48,438 nt of DNA from Acaryochloris sp. IP29b_bin.137 (GTDB taxonomy: Bacteria > Cyanobacteriota > Cyanobacteriia > Thermosynechococcales > Thermosynechococcaceae), in the NCBI RefSeq assembly GCF_028285745.1, contig NZ_JANQOP010000122.1, forward strand, positions 1-48,438. Direction: 5' to 3'. The translations under genes were made by a program, and so were the position numbers. This document shows, piece by piece, positions 47,492 through 48,438 of this stretch. The number at the start of each line of letters is the position of its first letter. Position 1 is the stretch's first letter. The notes below the pieces were generated by a model. It ran no database searches, was not told the origin of the DNA, and saw only the letters and a program-made list of their open reading frames with translations.

Positions 47492-48193
47492 ATGACAACA
47501 GAAGCCACTCCCCCCTCAAATAGCGCGATTAAACTTGAACCAAGCTGGAAAGCAGTACTGGAGGATGTATTCACTACTCCCTATATGCAGGAGCTAAAAC
47601 AGTTTCTCAAGGCGGAGAAGGCTGCTGGCAAAACAATTTATCCCCGTGGCTCACTGATGTTCAATGCAATGGACAGCACCCCTTTTGATCACGTCAAAGT
47701 TGTGATTCTTGGCCAAGACCCCTATCACGGTCCCAGGCAAGCTCATGGTTTATGCTTTTCCGTTCCAGAGGGCGTTGCGCCACCCCCTTCTCTGGTCAAT
47801 ATTTTCAAAGAAATTGAACAGGACCTGGGGATTCAACCACCCAGACACGGTTGCCTACAAAGTTGGGCAGACCAAGGTGTTTTACTACTCAACAGCGTCC
47901 TCACCGTGGAACAGCATAAAGCTGCTTCTCATCGGGGCAAAGGCTGGGAGCAATTTACCGATGCCATTATCAGTGCCTTAAACCAACAACGCGAACATCT
48001 CGTATTTTTGCTGTGGGGCAGCTATGCCCAACAAAAAGGCAAAATCATTGATCGCAGACGGCATCTAGTGCTGACCTCGCCTCACCCATCACCGCTATCT
48101 GCCCATCGGGGGTTCTTCGGCAACCAGCATTTTTCTAAAGCCAATGCATATTTGCAAAAGAATGGCATTGAACCGATTTCCTGGTCACTTTAG
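47492..48193 (+). CDS. ung: Uracil-DNA glycosylase
   Basis: The 233-residue enzyme is a family-1 Ung, which removes uracil from DNA to start base excision repair. It has the water-activating motif GQDPYHG (D76), the uracil-pocket region GLCFSVPEG, the LLNSVLTVE strand and the DNA-intercalation motif [13 protein letters not shown]. Length is normal. It stands alone on the plus strand, 156 bases after the immunity-like gene. Confidence 0.96.
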   Translation: MTTEATPPSNSAIKLEPSWKAVLEDVFTTPYMQELKQFLKAEKAAGKTIYPRGSLMFNAMDSTPFDHVKVVILGQDPYHGPRQAHGLCFSVPEGVAPPPSLVNIFKEIEQDLGIQPPRHGCLQSWADQGVLLLNSVLTVEQHKAASHRGKGWEQFTDAIISALNQQREHLVFLLWGSYAQQKGKIIDRRRHLVLTSPHPSPLSAHRGFFGNQHFSKANAYLQKNGIEPISWSL

Positions 48194-48381
48194 AAGGAAC
48201 TTGATAAATGCTTGGGCATCTTCAAAAATAAGCTTTACGATTTGAGAAGGGCTTCGCCTCGTTGGTGCATCTGTTATGTCCACTCATGCTCCCATGCACC
48301 AGTCATGCACAAAACTCAAAAGCGAATTCTTCGATTTTTAAGCAACAGATGAATGTGTGATTTAGTAATGGGGATAATGTC

Positions 48382-48438
48382 GTGACTGCCTATACCATTG
48401 ACTTCAGCCCAATTACCAAACTCACGGATGAGCAGTTT
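48382..48438 (+). CDS. Uma2-family protein, 5' fragment
   Basis: A GTG at 48382 opens a frame that runs off the right edge and reads TAYTIDFSPITKLTDEQF. This matches the usual N-terminus of cyanobacterial Uma2 (DUF820) proteins, in which LTDEQF precedes the substrate-type core. Only 19 codons are visible, so the call rests on that motif. Confidence 0.5.
   Translation, partial: MTAYTIDFSPITKLTDEQF

Overview
The window is cyanobacterial chromosome. It carries ndhH, ycf3, psaE (photosystem I) and sasA (clock output kinase), and the palindrome GCGATCGC, a cyanobacterial hallmark, recurs through the GC-balanced core genes. Acaryochloris or a close relative fits the gene style and base composition, but I cannot prove the genus from the sequence alone. 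There are no rRNA or tRNA genes, no CRISPR array and no intact insertion sequence that I can see.

Layout. Positions 196-5698 (minus strand) hold an AT-rich two-gene conflict-type locus: a caspase-like protease fused to a TIR domain, followed by a TIR-STAND ATPase-WD40 protein. Next come a lone cellulose-synthase-like glycosyltransferase with a PilZ domain (6534-8660) and an SbcC/Rad50-like ATPase (9140-11881). From 11.9 to 21.9 kb lies mostly housekeeping: an exported protein, a hypothetical gene, a CPBP protease, ycf3, gatC, ndhH, a methyltransferase, and the purL-purF pair on the minus strand. From 22 to 25.7 kb are an orphan Cys-rich protein, a small hypothetical, a Uma2-type nuclease-like protein and a tandem rhodanese. 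At 26.1-32.3 kb a second signalling locus appears: a Ser/Thr kinase-TIR-ATPase protein followed by an ATPase-transmembrane-WD40 protein. Then come sasA, psaE, mutM and a convergent MoxR-type ATPase. A 35-residue single-helix membrane protein missing from ordinary ORF calls lies at 36666-36773, between two terminator-like hairpins.

The right end (36.9-48.4 kb) is accessory: membrane and exported proteins of unknown role, a SUKH/SMI1-like protein, an ABC exporter, a large protein whose N-terminus resembles cyanobacterial DUF4157/eCIS cargo proteins, a lipoprotein, an AlkB-like dioxygenase behind a hairpin, a frameshifted DMT transporter, a DUF1851/Tdi1-like immunity gene broken by an in-frame TAA, another immunity-like small gene, ung, and the start of a second Uma2 gene.

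How the parts may work together. The two TIR loci share a plan: a signalling or effector protein carrying a TIR, encoded just upstream of an ATPase-TM-WD40 protein. Both WD40 proteins have about 14 WD repeats and end in a GCxWL motif. In the first locus the natural reading is that the STAND-WD40 protein senses something, oligomerises, and recruits the caspase through TIR-TIR contacts. This resembles an animal apoptosome in logic. It is inference, not shown by sequence.
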